A stretch of 64,000 nt of DNA from Stieleria mannarensis (GTDB taxonomy: Bacteria > Planctomycetota > Planctomycetia > Pirellulales > Pirellulaceae). The translations under genes were made by a program, and so were the position numbers. The DNA is taken from the NCBI RefSeq assembly GCF_014154935.1, contig NZ_JACEHH010000015.1:113858-177857 (forward strand). Reading direction: 5' to 3'. Position 1 is the first letter of the stretch; each line of letters opens with the position of its first letter. Below the pieces are notes generated by a model. It saw only the letters and a list, made by a program, of their open reading frames with translations. It had not been told where the DNA came from and made no database searches. Shown in pieces: positions 26,671 through 35,129 of the stretch.

Positions 26671-28344
26671 CTACTCGGTCGACTCGCCGGTCCGGCCGCC
26701 GGCCCAGTTACGGACGATTCGCAGCCGCTCTTCTTCGGATCCGTAGATCAGTGCTAAGGCTTCTTCGCCGCCGACGATGTCGAACGCGGTCAGCACTTCC
26801 TCTTCGCTGAGCAGTTGTTGGGATTGAAACAATCGGACTTCGGCGAGCGTCCGGAGGTTCTTCCCGCCTCCGCTGGCCAGCAGAGCCCCGATGCGTTTGC
26901 TGGCGATCTCGGGCGTCAGCCCAGGAAACTCGGAAGTGACGGTTTCTCGGTCGATGATCGCAAAGAAGTTTTCCAGTCGCTCACCGACAAACTCTCGCGA
27001 GGAGACACTCTTGATGCGAGATTTCTGGGCAAATTCCAGCGAGTCGATGGTCTTGGAGATGCCTTTCGAATCGCCGCTGGGCACATGGAACAACCGGCAT
27101 CGGCTGATGTTCTGGGTGTACTCGCCACGCAGCGGTTTGAGCACCACGTCCAGGTGGATCAACAAATCCAAGCCGGCTTTTTGGGCGCGTCGGATGTTGT
27201 CCGGCGAAGTTCCTTCACCGAGAAACACGATCCCGGGCCGCCACAACGGCAGCGCGTCGCCGGCGTTCTCGATCAGATTCACGAAGTCCTCCGACACCGT
27301 CTCAACACTCCCCGATTCGGCGGTCACATCCGTCATCGCCCGGCCGAAGTCACCTTGGGTGTAGCGTTTGTCAAACTCTTCCCCGATCAGGGTGGCGACG
27401 ATGCCCACGTTTTTGCTCAGGCTCTCTTCGGCCTCGGGGCTGAGCATGGTGGCGTCAAGCGCGGCGAGTCGGGCAGCCGGGGTGGGGGCCGCGGCTGGTG
27501 CAGCGGGGCGACGAGCGCCACCGCCGGGCCCCATCATCATCATCATTTCCTGTTCGTACATGTCATCCATACCTTCCATGTCGTCGCCATAGCCGTCCAT
27601 GCCCGCGGTGTCATCCATTCCTGGACGCTCCCCGGGGCCGCCAAAACCCTCCTCGTAAAACTCATCCATCCCGGCTTCCATTCCACCGTCATCAAATCCA
27701 CCACCGCCACGAGCGGACGCCTGGACATCGCCGATCGGTTGTGGATCGGTCGCGTCTCCACGGACGGCATAGGAGATTCCCCAGCGCAACTGCCACGTCG
27801 GACGTCGCATCATCCGGCTGTACTTGACCAATTGCAGCTGGTTTTGGGCGTGGTCATATTCGGCGACGAGATGGCCGAAGTACAGCTTCATCGCCAAGTC
27901 GTATTTTCCCTTGGCGTAGGCCACGGTGGCGTCGTTCATCAGGACCGGTCCGGCCAGGACCGGCGGTGCGGCCTCCGGGTCGGCCAAGGATGCGAAACTG
28001 GTCGATTCAAATGCCTTGGTCAGGGCATCGGACAGCCGCGTCGCGACCAGGTCTTGGGGCGACACGCCACGTCGGCCGCCGGATCCATAGCCGTAGCCCT
28101 CCATCCCCATTTCCTCTTCATACATCATCTCCATGCCCATCTCGTCCTCGTAGCCCTCCATGCCCATCTCCTCGTAGTCTTCCTCCGACTGGGCGAGAAC
28201 GTTGGGAGTGGTCCAGGACAGGGCGGCCAGCCCGATCGCAATCATCATCAGCGGTTTTGCCATCATCAGCGGTTTTGCGGCGACCGATGGCAAACCGAGC
28301 AGGTACCCGAGTCGTTGCGGAGCGTTCATGAAAAGAGTAACCAT
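26671..28344 (-). CDS. Secreted Met/Glu/Gly-rich protein of unknown function
   Basis: 557 residues from the ATG at 28344 (MVTLFMNAPQ). A hydrophobic signal segment ends near NVLAQSEED. The mature N-terminus is low-complexity acidic and Met/Gly/Tyr-rich (MGMEGYEDEMGMEMM style); a second such stretch (about residues 215-290) ends in a run of methionines and precedes a Pro/Ala linker. The ordered C-terminal half has no recognised catalytic motif. The signal segment contains an exact in-frame duplication, AKPLMM twice. Function unknown; acidic Met-rich segments could bind metals or be interaction surfaces, which is speculation. The following gene is divergent. Confidence 0.75.
   Translation of the reverse strand: MVTLFMNAPQRLGYLLGLPSVAAKPLMMAKPLMMIAIGLAALSWTTPNVLAQSEEDYEEMGMEGYEDEMGMEMMYEEEMGMEGYGYGSGGRRGVSPQDLVATRLSDALTKAFESTSFASLADPEAAPPVLAGPVLMNDATVAYAKGKYDLAMKLYFGHLVAEYDHAQNQLQLVKYSRMMRRPTWQLRWGISYAVRGDATDPQPIGDVQASARGGGGFDDGGMEAGMDEFYEEGFGGPGERPGMDDTAGMDGYGDDMEGMDDMYEQEMMMMMGPGGGARRPAAPAAAPTPAARLAALDATMLSPEAEESLSKNVGIVATLIGEEFDKRYTQGDFGRAMTDVTAESGSVETVSEDFVNLIENAGDALPLWRPGIVFLGEGTSPDNIRRAQKAGLDLLIHLDVVLKPLRGEYTQNISRCRLFHVPSGDSKGISKTIDSLEFAQKSRIKSVSSREFVGERLENFFAIIDRETVTSEFPGLTPEIASKRIGALLASGGGKNLRTLAEVRLFQSQQLLSEEEVLTAFDIVGGEEALALIYGSEEERLRIVRNWAGGRTGESTE
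28243..28278. repeat. In-frame exact 18-bp tandem duplication
   Basis: catcatcagcggttttgc occurs at 28243-28260 and 28261-28278. Read on the minus strand it doubles six residues in the signal-peptide region of the Met/Glu/Gly-rich protein. Confidence 0.95.
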
Positions 28345-28726
28345 GTGAGATCTCGTCCGATCATTGCGACGAAGGAAGACGATCGACCGCTGCTGATTTG
28401 CGGGGCGGTGGCACGTACAACGCGTCTTTTTTTGGCGTGATATTCGCGCGAAATGCGGCCGGTTTTCCAACCGCAATCGGCCCTTACAGCGTATCATAGA
28501 CGCCCTGTCGGGCGAATGTTTCCCGGCGAAGACGCTCAGAAATGAAAAAAGTTTCCTAAGTCTGCTGGAATTCCCCCCCGCAAAGGGAACTAAGCAGCAA
28601 ATGAACAGTCGAAGTCAACGGTGAGGGCTAGGCGCGGGGCTGAACCCACCGGATTTCGAGAGTGAACAATCGAGCCGACCTTCAACTTTTCCAGCCTTCA
28701 ACCTTTCAGGGACGCACCGCAGCGAA
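28345..28726. other. Divergent intergenic region, no feature recognised
   Basis: This stretch of about 380 bp lies between the starts of the Met/Glu/Gly-rich protein and the large surface protein and must hold both promoters. No convincing promoter, RNA gene or repeat was identified by eye. Confidence 0.4.
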
Positions 28727-31700
28727 ATGGGATCACGCCGGCGAGCAAACAGTGGCAACAACGCAGGCGGCCGTCGGCGGCGGATCGATGCTGCCGATTG
28801 CGATCCGAGTGAGCGCGACGATTCGGCGAGCCGCTCCCGCGATCGGGCTGCCGGTCGGCCTGCCCGGAGCCGTCGCCGACTGGTGTTCGAACGCCTGGGA
28901 CAACGCCGACTGTTGGCGGTGATCACCGGGTCGGTCTACCACGACCAAGACGGATCGATGCGTCCGGACCCCTCCGAAGTGCGGTTGGACTCGCGGTTGG
29001 CCTACATCGACGCCAACGACAACGCCCACCTGGATCCCGGCGAAACGTTTGCGATCGGCGATGCCGAAGGCCAATTCCGGTTCGACGAGCTGCCGCCGGG
29101 GACCTATCCGGTCCGGCTGTTCGATGGCTCCGAACACCAGCGGCAAACCTTCCCGGTCGGCGCCAAACAAACGCCTCTGCCGGCGGCATTCCACGAGCCG
29201 ATCGACGCGATTCTGGCCGGCACCCAGCTGAGCGTCTTGACCGAGTCCGCGTTGGTCCAGATCGATACCTCGGGCACCCGAACCTCCAACGTCCCGCTCA
29301 GTTTTGCCGCGACGGGGTTGGTCACGGCGGCCGTCAGTGGTTCCGGCGGTGGCGTTGTGGCGTCGGTCGTTGCCGCTACCTTTACGGAGGTCGGCCAACC
29401 ACGGTCGGCTATCTATTTGGTGCCGGCCGGCGGGGCCCCGCTCCGCATGCTCCAGTACTCGACCAACCCGCTCGCCTTTGCGAACCCCGAATCCGCGGTC
29501 GGTGCCGATGGCAACGGCCTCGTGATCGCCGCCGGAACCGAACCCGGCGCCCCCGGTACGGTGCACACGATCCGAGTGACGCCCTCGACCGGCGGCGAAA
29601 ACCCGGTCAGCGCTCAAGTCCTGCCGACGCGGGTCACCGTGCCCGCCAACACTCAAGTTCTCGCATCATCCAGTTCCGTCGATCTGTCGACGCAACCCTC
29701 CGAAGTCGCCAGCCGGAGCGTGATGGCCTGGCCGGTCGATGCCAGCACGGCCTCGGCGACCGGCGACGACCAGGCGGCCGCGGCGCTGAAAACCACGTTG
29801 TGGAGCAATGATGCGGCGAACTGGATTGCGGGATCCGAGACGGTCCTGGTCGGCGCCACCGAATTGCTCAGTTTTGACGATGCGGCCGGGTTGCTGGCGG
29901 TGCGTTACGCCGCCGGCGATGTGGGAATCCTGGACGTCGACGCCGGCTTCGCGCCGCTGCATCAGTTCGATTCGGCAACCGGCCCCTGGACCTTCATTCC
30001 CGGCCACGAAGCGATCGCAGCGATCGACGCGGATGAATCCGGTCACGTCTTGTTGATGCACGACATCCGCAACGGTCAGTTGCTGACCAGTCTTCCGGTG
30101 AATATCGATTCGATCGGAAATCCGATCTCGATCGTCCCCGGTGCGTCACTGGACTCGTTGTTCTTGCTGGGTGAAACCGGGACCTCTTCGATTAAATTGA
30201 ACGAACCGCTCGCCCACCGCGTCGTCCTGGATGCCGACGAGGATCAAGCGGAGATCGAATTCGGCGTTCAAATCGATGGCCAGAACGACCGACCGAACGT
30301 GCCGAGTCAGTACAGTGTCTCGGCCCTGGAAGACAAACCGCTGGAGATTGACGCGTCGGAAATCGCTGCCTTGGTCGCCGACGCGGATCGAGACCGGTTG
30401 GTTTCGCTGATCGTGGAAGAACCGACTCATGGCGCGGTCACCTTCGATCCCGACGGCGGCCTGAAATACCAGCCCGACGCCGACTACAACGGCTCCGACT
30501 CCTTCGCCGTTCGATTCCACGACGGACAAGCCGCCTCCCAACCGATCCACTTCAGCGTTTCGATCGCCCCCCAGCCCGACCTGCCTCGCGGAATCCGCTT
30601 CCACGGCGGCGACGTGCCCGAGCACGCCGAGGGACCTTACGAAGTCGGTTCGGTCCACATCGATGACGTCGATATCGAAAACCAATACGACCTGGAAATC
30701 TTTGATCCGCGGTTCACGATCGAAGACGGCACCTTGATCTTGGTCAGCGGCGGGCTGGACTATGAAGTCGAGCCGCAGATCACCATCACGGTTGCCGGGC
30801 TGGACCGAGACGCCGGACAATACTTCAGCCACGATTTGACGGTCTACGTCGAAGACGAAAACGACCCCGTCGTCGATGTCATGGCCTATTACACGTTTGT
30901 GATGGAGAACGACGAAGGGGCGTTTGTCGCCGAACTCGAAGCGTCCGACCAAGACCTTGGCCAAACGATCACCTACACCGTCGACGACCAACGCTTCGAA
31001 GTGATCGGTAACCAACTTTGGCTCAAGCAAGGTCAGTCGATCGATTACGAAGCGGAATCGGTCGTCGTGCTGACGATCACCGCAAACGATCATGCCGGCA
31101 GCACCGCATCGATGGAGATGCGACTTCCGATCATGGATGTGCCCGAAGCAATTGCCGAGATCACCCTGTCCAACCAAACCGTGATGGAACTGGAAGCCGG
31201 CGCCCCGGTCGGCGACGTTTCTCTCGACGGCGTCCCCGCCGCGGACAGCTACAACCTGACCGTTGATGATCCGCGATTCGAAATCGATGGCTCGTTGCTG
31301 AAATTGATGGATGATCAATTCGTCCGACGCTCGGCCGCCGAGCAGATCGAACTGACGATCACCGCCCAAGACACCTCGGCCGTCTTCGATGCCGTCACGG
31401 CCACCTTCGTGATCGAAGTCCTGGAGAACGAGACACCGTTCCACAACGATGACAATCCCTACGACGTCGACGGCAACGGCGAAGTCACACCCCGAGACGC
31501 TCTGGCGATCATCAATTACCTGAACATCTACGGGCCCGGCCCGGTCGGTCCTGGAGACCCCGGATTCGGGTACGACGTCAACGGCGACGGTCAAGTCACC
31601 GCACTGGACGCCCTGTTGGTCATCAACATTCTCAACACCCTGCAAAACGGCGGCACCGTCGGCGACACACTGCACAACTCGGCCCCGGACCAGGGTGCCA

Positions 31701-32023
31701 GCGATTCCGACCCGTCGTCCAGCGAAAGCCCCGAGAACACGCCGGCCGATCTCGCCCCTTCGAATTCTGCCCTGCAGAACGCCCCGATCGTCAAAGCCGC
31801 TGACGCCTTGGACAGCCGAAACACCCTCAGCCCCGTCGACGCACACGACAGTGCGATCACTCCTGCCCCATCGTCCGACACGCCTTCAAACCAGTCGCCC
31901 CTGTCAGCCGAGCAATCGTCACGGGCGACCGACTGGCTGGAAGGGATCCGCAAGGACGACCAAGACCCCGAGCTGGCCCACGCGATCGACGAACTGATCT
32001 CCTTGCTCGGCCAGTCGAAGTAA
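28727..32023 (+). CDS. Large cell-surface protein with SdrD-B-like, cadherin/Ig-like and dockerin type I domains
   Basis: 1098 residues. A basic N-terminus leads to VFERLGQRRLLAVITG, which resembles the LEPR-XLL motif seen near the start of planctomycete exported giant proteins. An SdrD-B-like fold follows (SVYHDQDGSMRPDPSEV to ELPPGTYPVRLFD). Later come a tandem Ig/cadherin-like repeat (ALEDKPLEIDASEI to DYNGSDSFAVRFHDG) and three or so cadherin-like repeats of the DPRF(T/E)I type. Two dockerin calcium loops lie at about residues 910-965: DVDGNGEVTPRDAL and DVNGDGQVTALDAL. A Ser/Pro-rich tail ends the chain. The dockerin suggests binding to a cohesin partner, though none is seen here. Adhesion or surface assembly is inferred. 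Confidence 0.85.
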   Translation: MGSRRRANSGNNAGGRRRRIDAADCDPSERDDSASRSRDRAAGRPARSRRRLVFERLGQRRLLAVITGSVYHDQDGSMRPDPSEVRLDSRLAYIDANDNAHLDPGETFAIGDAEGQFRFDELPPGTYPVRLFDGSEHQRQTFPVGAKQTPLPAAFHEPIDAILAGTQLSVLTESALVQIDTSGTRTSNVPLSFAATGLVTAAVSGSGGGVVASVVAATFTEVGQPRSAIYLVPAGGAPLRMLQYSTNPLAFANPESAVGADGNGLVIAAGTEPGAPGTVHTIRVTPSTGGENPVSAQVLPTRVTVPANTQVLASSSSVDLSTQPSEVASRSVMAWPVDASTASATGDDQAAAALKTTLWSNDAANWIAGSETVLVGATELLSFDDAAGLLAVRYAAGDVGILDVDAGFAPLHQFDSATGPWTFIPGHEAIAAIDADESGHVLLMHDIRNGQLLTSLPVNIDSIGNPISIVPGASLDSLFLLGETGTSSIKLNEPLAHRVVLDADEDQAEIEFGVQIDGQNDRPNVPSQYSVSALEDKPLEIDASEIAALVADADRDRLVSLIVEEPTHGAVTFDPDGGLKYQPDADYNGSDSFAVRFHDGQAASQPIHFSVSIAPQPDLPRGIRFHGGDVPEHAEGPYEVGSVHIDDVDIENQYDLEIFDPRFTIEDGTLILVSGGLDYEVEPQITITVAGLDRDAGQYFSHDLTVYVEDENDPVVDVMAYYTFVMENDEGAFVAELEASDQDLGQTITYTVDDQRFEVIGNQLWLKQGQSIDYEAESVVVLTITANDHAGSTASMEMRLPIMDVPEAIAEITLSNQTVMELEAGAPVGDVSLDGVPAADSYNLTVDDPRFEIDGSLLKLMDDQFVRRSAAEQIELTITAQDTSAVFDAVTATFVIEVLENETPFHNDDNPYDVDGNGEVTPRDALAIINYLNIYGPGPVGPGDPGFGYDVNGDGQVTALDALLVINILNTLQNGGTVGDTLHNSAPDQGASDSDPSSSESPENTPADLAPSNSALQNAPIVKAADALDSRNTLSPVDAHDSAITPAPSSDTPSNQSPLSAEQSSRATDWLEGIRKDDQDPELAHAIDELISLLGQSK

Positions 32024-32131
32024 TTCGCCCGATCAAGCTGCCTCCGGCAAACCGCGCCCGTCATCCAATGGTGATCGATCCGCGCAACCCCCGAACCAAT
32101 CGGACTCAGCCGGTCCGACGCCTCCGATGGT

Positions 32132-32578
32132 TTACCGCCTCTTGTGTCGGCTCAGTATCTGCCGGATACGGATGATGTAGTGACGGATCAGCCAGCTCGG
32201 TTTCGGTGGATGGCGGGAAAAAGCACGCGCAGATGTCCAAAAAGTCATTCGGGACTTCACGGGGTCACTGTCGGCCATCACTTCGGATTCAGGTTTGTGT
32301 ACGAATCCGGCCAACCGCGTTCGAAACGATTTTGAAGTTCCGACCGGACGCATCTCGTTCTTTTTGCGCCGGACTCTGATTGATGAATTTGTCCTGCGAA
32401 TGCTCGTCTTTCGCGAAATGGTTCCAATCACACCACCGAGCAACGCTCCCAACGCGGCAGCCGATAGACCCGCCGCGACGATGATCAGCGGTTCCCGTAC
32501 GACGGTAGACGCGACTGCGCCAGCGCCGACGGCAAAACCAATCACGGAAAATGAAGCGAGAATTGCCGCGTCCTTCAT
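32132..32578 (-). CDS. Small membrane protein of unknown function
   Basis: 148 residues. Two hydrophobic Gly/Ala-rich helices fill the N-terminus (ASFSVIGFAVGAGAVAS; LIIVAAGLSAAALGALLGG), and a basic soluble tail with several Arg/Lys clusters follows, ending RHKRR. No family was recognised. It is convergent with the surface-protein gene, and a 6-bp stem hairpin lies between them at 32100-32118. The coherent membrane pattern supports a real gene, but codon evidence is modest. Confidence 0.55.
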   Translation of the reverse strand: MKDAAILASFSVIGFAVGAGAVASTVVREPLIIVAAGLSAAALGALLGGVIGTISRKTSIRRTNSSIRVRRKKNEMRPVGTSKSFRTRLAGFVHKPESEVMADSDPVKSRMTFWTSARAFSRHPPKPSWLIRHYIIRIRQILSRHKRR

Positions 32579-33157
32579 TGTCCTTCCGCTTAAGGAGTGT
32601 CGACGATCAGCCCGTCATGACCGACTTGTCGCCGTCCTCTTGATCCTCGGCCCCGCCTGCGGACCCGAACCGGTCTTGGTGCTTCTTGGTTGAAGTATAG
32701 CACTGCGAGTGGTGCCACCCAACGCCGTGAATGATGCCTAGGCGATGCGTTTCATCACGGGTGCCGAATCGCGAATGATACATCCACAATTCAATCGATC
32801 ACCGCGGAATTGCGAGCAGTCGCGTGTTGGCCGCCGAATTGATGAGTGCACCAGACACTCTACCGACCCTCCGGGTCCTAAGGCACATCGCCCGCGCAGC
32901 CGGTCCGTTGGATTCAGCAAACACTTTACGGTCGTCATATCAGGCGTCGGTTTGTCAACGAACCAGTCAAACGACGAAACCAAACGCGAATCCCAGGAAA
33001 CAGAGGTCTGAAAAAATCCGATGGGCGTTCTTCGAACGCATCCATCAAACCGGGATGTCAGACCTAGGACCGCGATGGAAACAGCGGAAGAGAGAGCAAC
33101 CACGAAAGACGCGAAAAACACGAAAGATGCCGCGGTGAGTGAGGCGTCGGCTAGCAG
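32579..33157. repeat. Gene-free stretch leading into direct repeat copy 1 (32852-33165)
   Basis: No convincing gene lies in 32579-32851. From 32852 (cagacactctaccgaccctc) to 33165 (ctagcagcgcgaacg) runs a block that recurs at 35533-35818. Shared landmarks in order are: the opening just quoted; gccggtccgttggattcagc; cggtcgtcatatcagg; aatcccaggaaacagaggtc; ctagcagcgcgaacg. The block ends on the outer box of the first attC-like site. Confidence 0.85.
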
Positions 33158-33246
33158 CGCGAACGTCGGCGGTCACCGGGCGACCACCAGAAAACGTGAA
33201 CTCAAAACCGATGGCGCGGTCGCTCCGGTGCACCACTTGGCTCGTC
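33158..33246 (-). other. attC-like recombination site 1
   Basis: On the plus strand the outer boxes are cgcgaac (33158-33164) and gctcgtc (33240-33246), the latter degenerate. Inner arms caccgggcgacc (33174-33185) and ggtcgctccggtg (33218-33230) pair over 12 bp with one unpaired T at 33224. It follows the stop of the membrane-protein cassette gene (33281). As the last site of the array it has the weaker outer box. Confidence 0.75.
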
Positions 33247-33280
33247 GGGGTATCGGTCTCGCACCTGGCTATCTCATGTA

Positions 33281-33793
33281 TCAATCGAGCTGATCGCGAG
33301 ATTCGTCGCTAAGTCGCAACTTGCGTTTGTCCGCAAACGGTTGAAGATACGACCACTTATCTTTGATCGCAGCGCGAATGTGCCTGACGCAGGATTCAGG
33401 CATGTAGCTATCCGGCACGCCAATTACGACACCATTGTCATGGGCGATCGTCCAAACGTCTTTGGCGAGCCTCTGAATCAACCAAATTCCGTCCATGTGG
33501 CTATACAACCGTTGGCTTCCGACCAGGTATCCGATCCCCAACGGTTCAATAATCACATCCATCTCCCGAATCGGATGAAGCACAACATCGACAATGCCAA
33601 TGAGGTATCCGCGGACTAACCACGCGGCGATCAGTGCGATTAAAAAACACCACCCGCTAACCGTAAATGTGGCCGCAAGGAAAATGAAAAGCGTCGATAC
33701 AAGAAGTGGTCCGCTCATGTGCCATAGTCGAAGGTGCGGGACCAGGCGTTGCCGACGACTCAAATGGTAGTGAAGGTGGACAGGTTCTTCCAT
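33281..33793 (-). CDS. Cassette gene: membrane protein of unknown function
   Basis: 170 residues. Two adjacent hydrophobic helices (about residues 28-66) are preceded by a basic His/Arg-rich start (LHYHLSRRQRLVPHLRLW). A soluble C-terminal domain follows with IEPLGIGYLVG, HMDGIWLIQRL and GVVIGVPDSYMPES. This outline (two helices then a small beta domain with a Trp-Ile motif) is reminiscent of YcxB-like proteins, but the match is weak. It lies between attC-like sites 1 and 2 and fits as the sole gene of one cassette. Function unknown. Confidence 0.7.
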   Translation of the reverse strand: MEEPVHLHYHLSRRQRLVPHLRLWHMSGPLLVSTLFIFLAATFTVSGWCFLIALIAAWLVRGYLIGIVDVVLHPIREMDVIIEPLGIGYLVGSQRLYSHMDGIWLIQRLAKDVWTIAHDNGVVIGVPDSYMPESCVRHIRAAIKDKWSYLQPFADKRKLRLSDESRDQLD

Positions 33794-33816
33794 TTCATTT
33801 CAGATTTGTCTTACTC

Positions 33817-33907
33817 GACGAACGTCTAAAATCACCCCGTCGCGGCGAACGATTTTCCATTGTCAAGAATGACAACTCCGCGACTTGGGTGCATCGCATG
33901 GTTCGCC
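33817..33907 (-). other. attC-like recombination site 2
   Basis: Outer boxes gacgaac (33817-33823) and gttcgcc (33901-33907) are complementary at 6 of 7 positions. Inner arms gtcgcgg and ccgcgac pair over 7 bp; outside them caccc pairs with gggtg with one extra T and one mismatch. The site begins 5 bp after the stop of the secreted-protein gene (33912). Confidence 0.8.
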
Positions 33908-33911
33908 GCCG

Positions 33912-34439
33912 TCAGGGATCGGGACGCATGGAAGGCGGCAATGGATCGTGAATCTGTCGAACAGATGGTGCAGCGTCGAATTGCCCCGTTACGAAGGTCA
34001 GCCGCTCCTGGCTATCTCTCTTCAGGAAGAGGACAAAGTCGTTCGGTACGCGCATCATCCACGATCCATGTTTGTCGCTTTGACGAATCTCATTGTCTTC
34101 ACGAGTCGGAAACCAAACCAGCAAGGGGCCGTTACCGATTCCGGGAGAATCAGGCTTGTATTTGTAGTGGCACAATTCCAATGTCTTTTCGCCATGCTGG
34201 CCCTTCAAAACGGTCAACACCTTGAATTTCGTGAATACAGGAGCGAGATAGTCTCTTGCGGGCTCAACCGGGACGATTTTGTCATCGTTGTTTGATGCTC
34301 GAGTTCCAAGTGAATGAACGATTACCACAAGATCAGACTGTTCCATCAGTTGAGCGTAACTCAAGCTCGGCACGCCACGGGCAAACGTGAGGTTCGGGCC
34401 AGTCAGCAGCACCACGAGCGTAAGAGCGGCAGCTCTCAT
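33912..34439 (-). CDS. Cassette gene: secreted protein of unknown function
   Basis: 175 residues with a signal peptide (MRAAALTLVVLLTGPNLTFA). The mature part contains YAQLMEQSDLVVIVHSLG, FTKFKVLTVLKG and PNDFVLFLKRD, then FVTGQFDAAPSVRQI. This pattern (an early SDLVV strand, a VLKG motif, a late LFLKR and tGQfd..SV) is seen in uncharacterised secreted proteins of planctomycetes and relatives; no function is known. It is bounded by attC-like sites 2 and 3, consistent with a single-gene cassette. Confidence 0.75.
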   Translation of the reverse strand: MRAAALTLVVLLTGPNLTFARGVPSLSYAQLMEQSDLVVIVHSLGTRASNNDDKIVPVEPARDYLAPVFTKFKVLTVLKGQHGEKTLELCHYKYKPDSPGIGNGPLLVWFPTREDNEIRQSDKHGSWMMRVPNDFVLFLKRDSQERLTFVTGQFDAAPSVRQIHDPLPPSMRPDP

Positions 34440-34454
34440 GTTTGAACCTTCATC

Positions 34455-34545
34455 GGCGAACGATACGAATCACATGGCGACGGCGAACGAGGTGACCACA
34501 GGACCAAAGCCAACTCCGTCGCTCATGTGCATTCGCTGGTTCGCC
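34455..34545 (-). other. attC-like recombination site 3
   Basis: This is the clearest site. Outer boxes ggcgaac (34455-34461) and gttcgcc (34539-34545) are perfectly complementary. Inner arms cacatggcgacgg (34471-34483) and ccgtcgctcatgtg (34516-34529) pair over all 13 bp with a single unpaired T at 34523. It begins 4 bp after the toxin stop (34549). The unpaired base sits in the arm next to the gene, the position expected for L'' in attC. Confidence 0.85.
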
Positions 34546-34548
34546 GCG

Positions 34549-34845
34549 TCATCGCCGTCGCAAGATCCCCTCCATGTCGGAGGGACGCCCTCGACCATCG
34601 AGAACAGCAACGACCTCCACGCCGGTTCCGATGATACGGTAGTAGATCAAATATGGATGGCGAGAAGCAATTTTACGATGAAATCCGAAATGGGTTTCGT
34701 GAACCCCGGCGGTGTCTTTCAATGCGTCAATGTCATCGAAAATCCGCTCAAAAAAATAGTCACCTGCTCCATCGCTTTGGTGGTCGTAAAACGCCACGCC
34801 TTCAGCAATATCCAATCGGGCCTCATCGAGAACTTCGACGTTCAT
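34549..34845 (-). CDS. RelE/ParE-family toxin
   Basis: 98 residues of the ParE/RelE toxin superfamily, which either inhibit gyrase or cut mRNA on the ribosome. Typical features are VEVLDEARLDIAEGVAFYDHQ at the N-terminus, a central helix FFERIFDDIDAL, and the C-terminal strand block HPYLIYYRIIGTGVEVVAVLDGRR-like (here DGRGRPSDM). It overlaps the antitoxin gene upstream by 23 bp and ends 4 bp before attC-like site 3. The pair makes up one cassette; such cassettes are thought to stabilise integron arrays. Confidence 0.85.
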   Translation of the reverse strand: MNVEVLDEARLDIAEGVAFYDHQSDGAGDYFFERIFDDIDALKDTAGVHETHFGFHRKIASRHPYLIYYRIIGTGVEVVAVLDGRGRPSDMEGILRRR

Positions 34846-35053
34846 CGATCATCCGTTTCACTTCATTTTTTGCATCGGTGACCGACATTTTCGGCTTGTC
34901 ACTTGGATTGGCCTCACGAAACGCGAGCACTTCTCCGTGCCATGGAGGGGAGGCTAGATTCTGCGGATCGGCCGAAAGTCGTTGCCAAAGTAAGTCAAAA
35001 GCGGCCTGTTGCTGTTCAGCGCTAAGTGTGTCGATAAATGACTCAATGTTCAT
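34823..35053 (-). CDS. Antitoxin, addiction-module component type
   Basis: 76 residues from the ATG at 35053 (MNIESFIDTLSAEQQQAAFD). An agagga sequence lies about 5 bases upstream. The protein is helical with a SPPWHGEVLAFRE segment and ends with a basic helix (TDAKNEVKRMIDERRSSR), as in TIGR02574-type addiction module proteins that pair with RelE/ParE toxins. A longer in-frame start at 35149 would run into the attC-like site and is less likely. It overlaps the toxin gene by 23 bp, as expected for a coupled toxin-antitoxin operon. Confidence 0.75.
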   Translation of the reverse strand: MNIESFIDTLSAEQQQAAFDLLWQRLSADPQNLASPPWHGEVLAFREANPSDKPKMSVTDAKNEVKRMIDERRSSR

Positions 35054-35129
35054 CGGAAGTCCTCTCAGGCGAACCATTTTAGCAGGACGCTCAGGTTCTG
35101 TCGACGATTGGCGAGCAACTCGTTCTGCC

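Noticed and set aside
32041..32118. Possible fifth attC-like site after the small membrane gene at 32132
   Set aside because: gtttgcc-like and ggtaaac-like boxes exist, but the inner arms do not pair with the one-base bulge pattern. Only a 6-bp hairpin at 32100-32118 is convincing.
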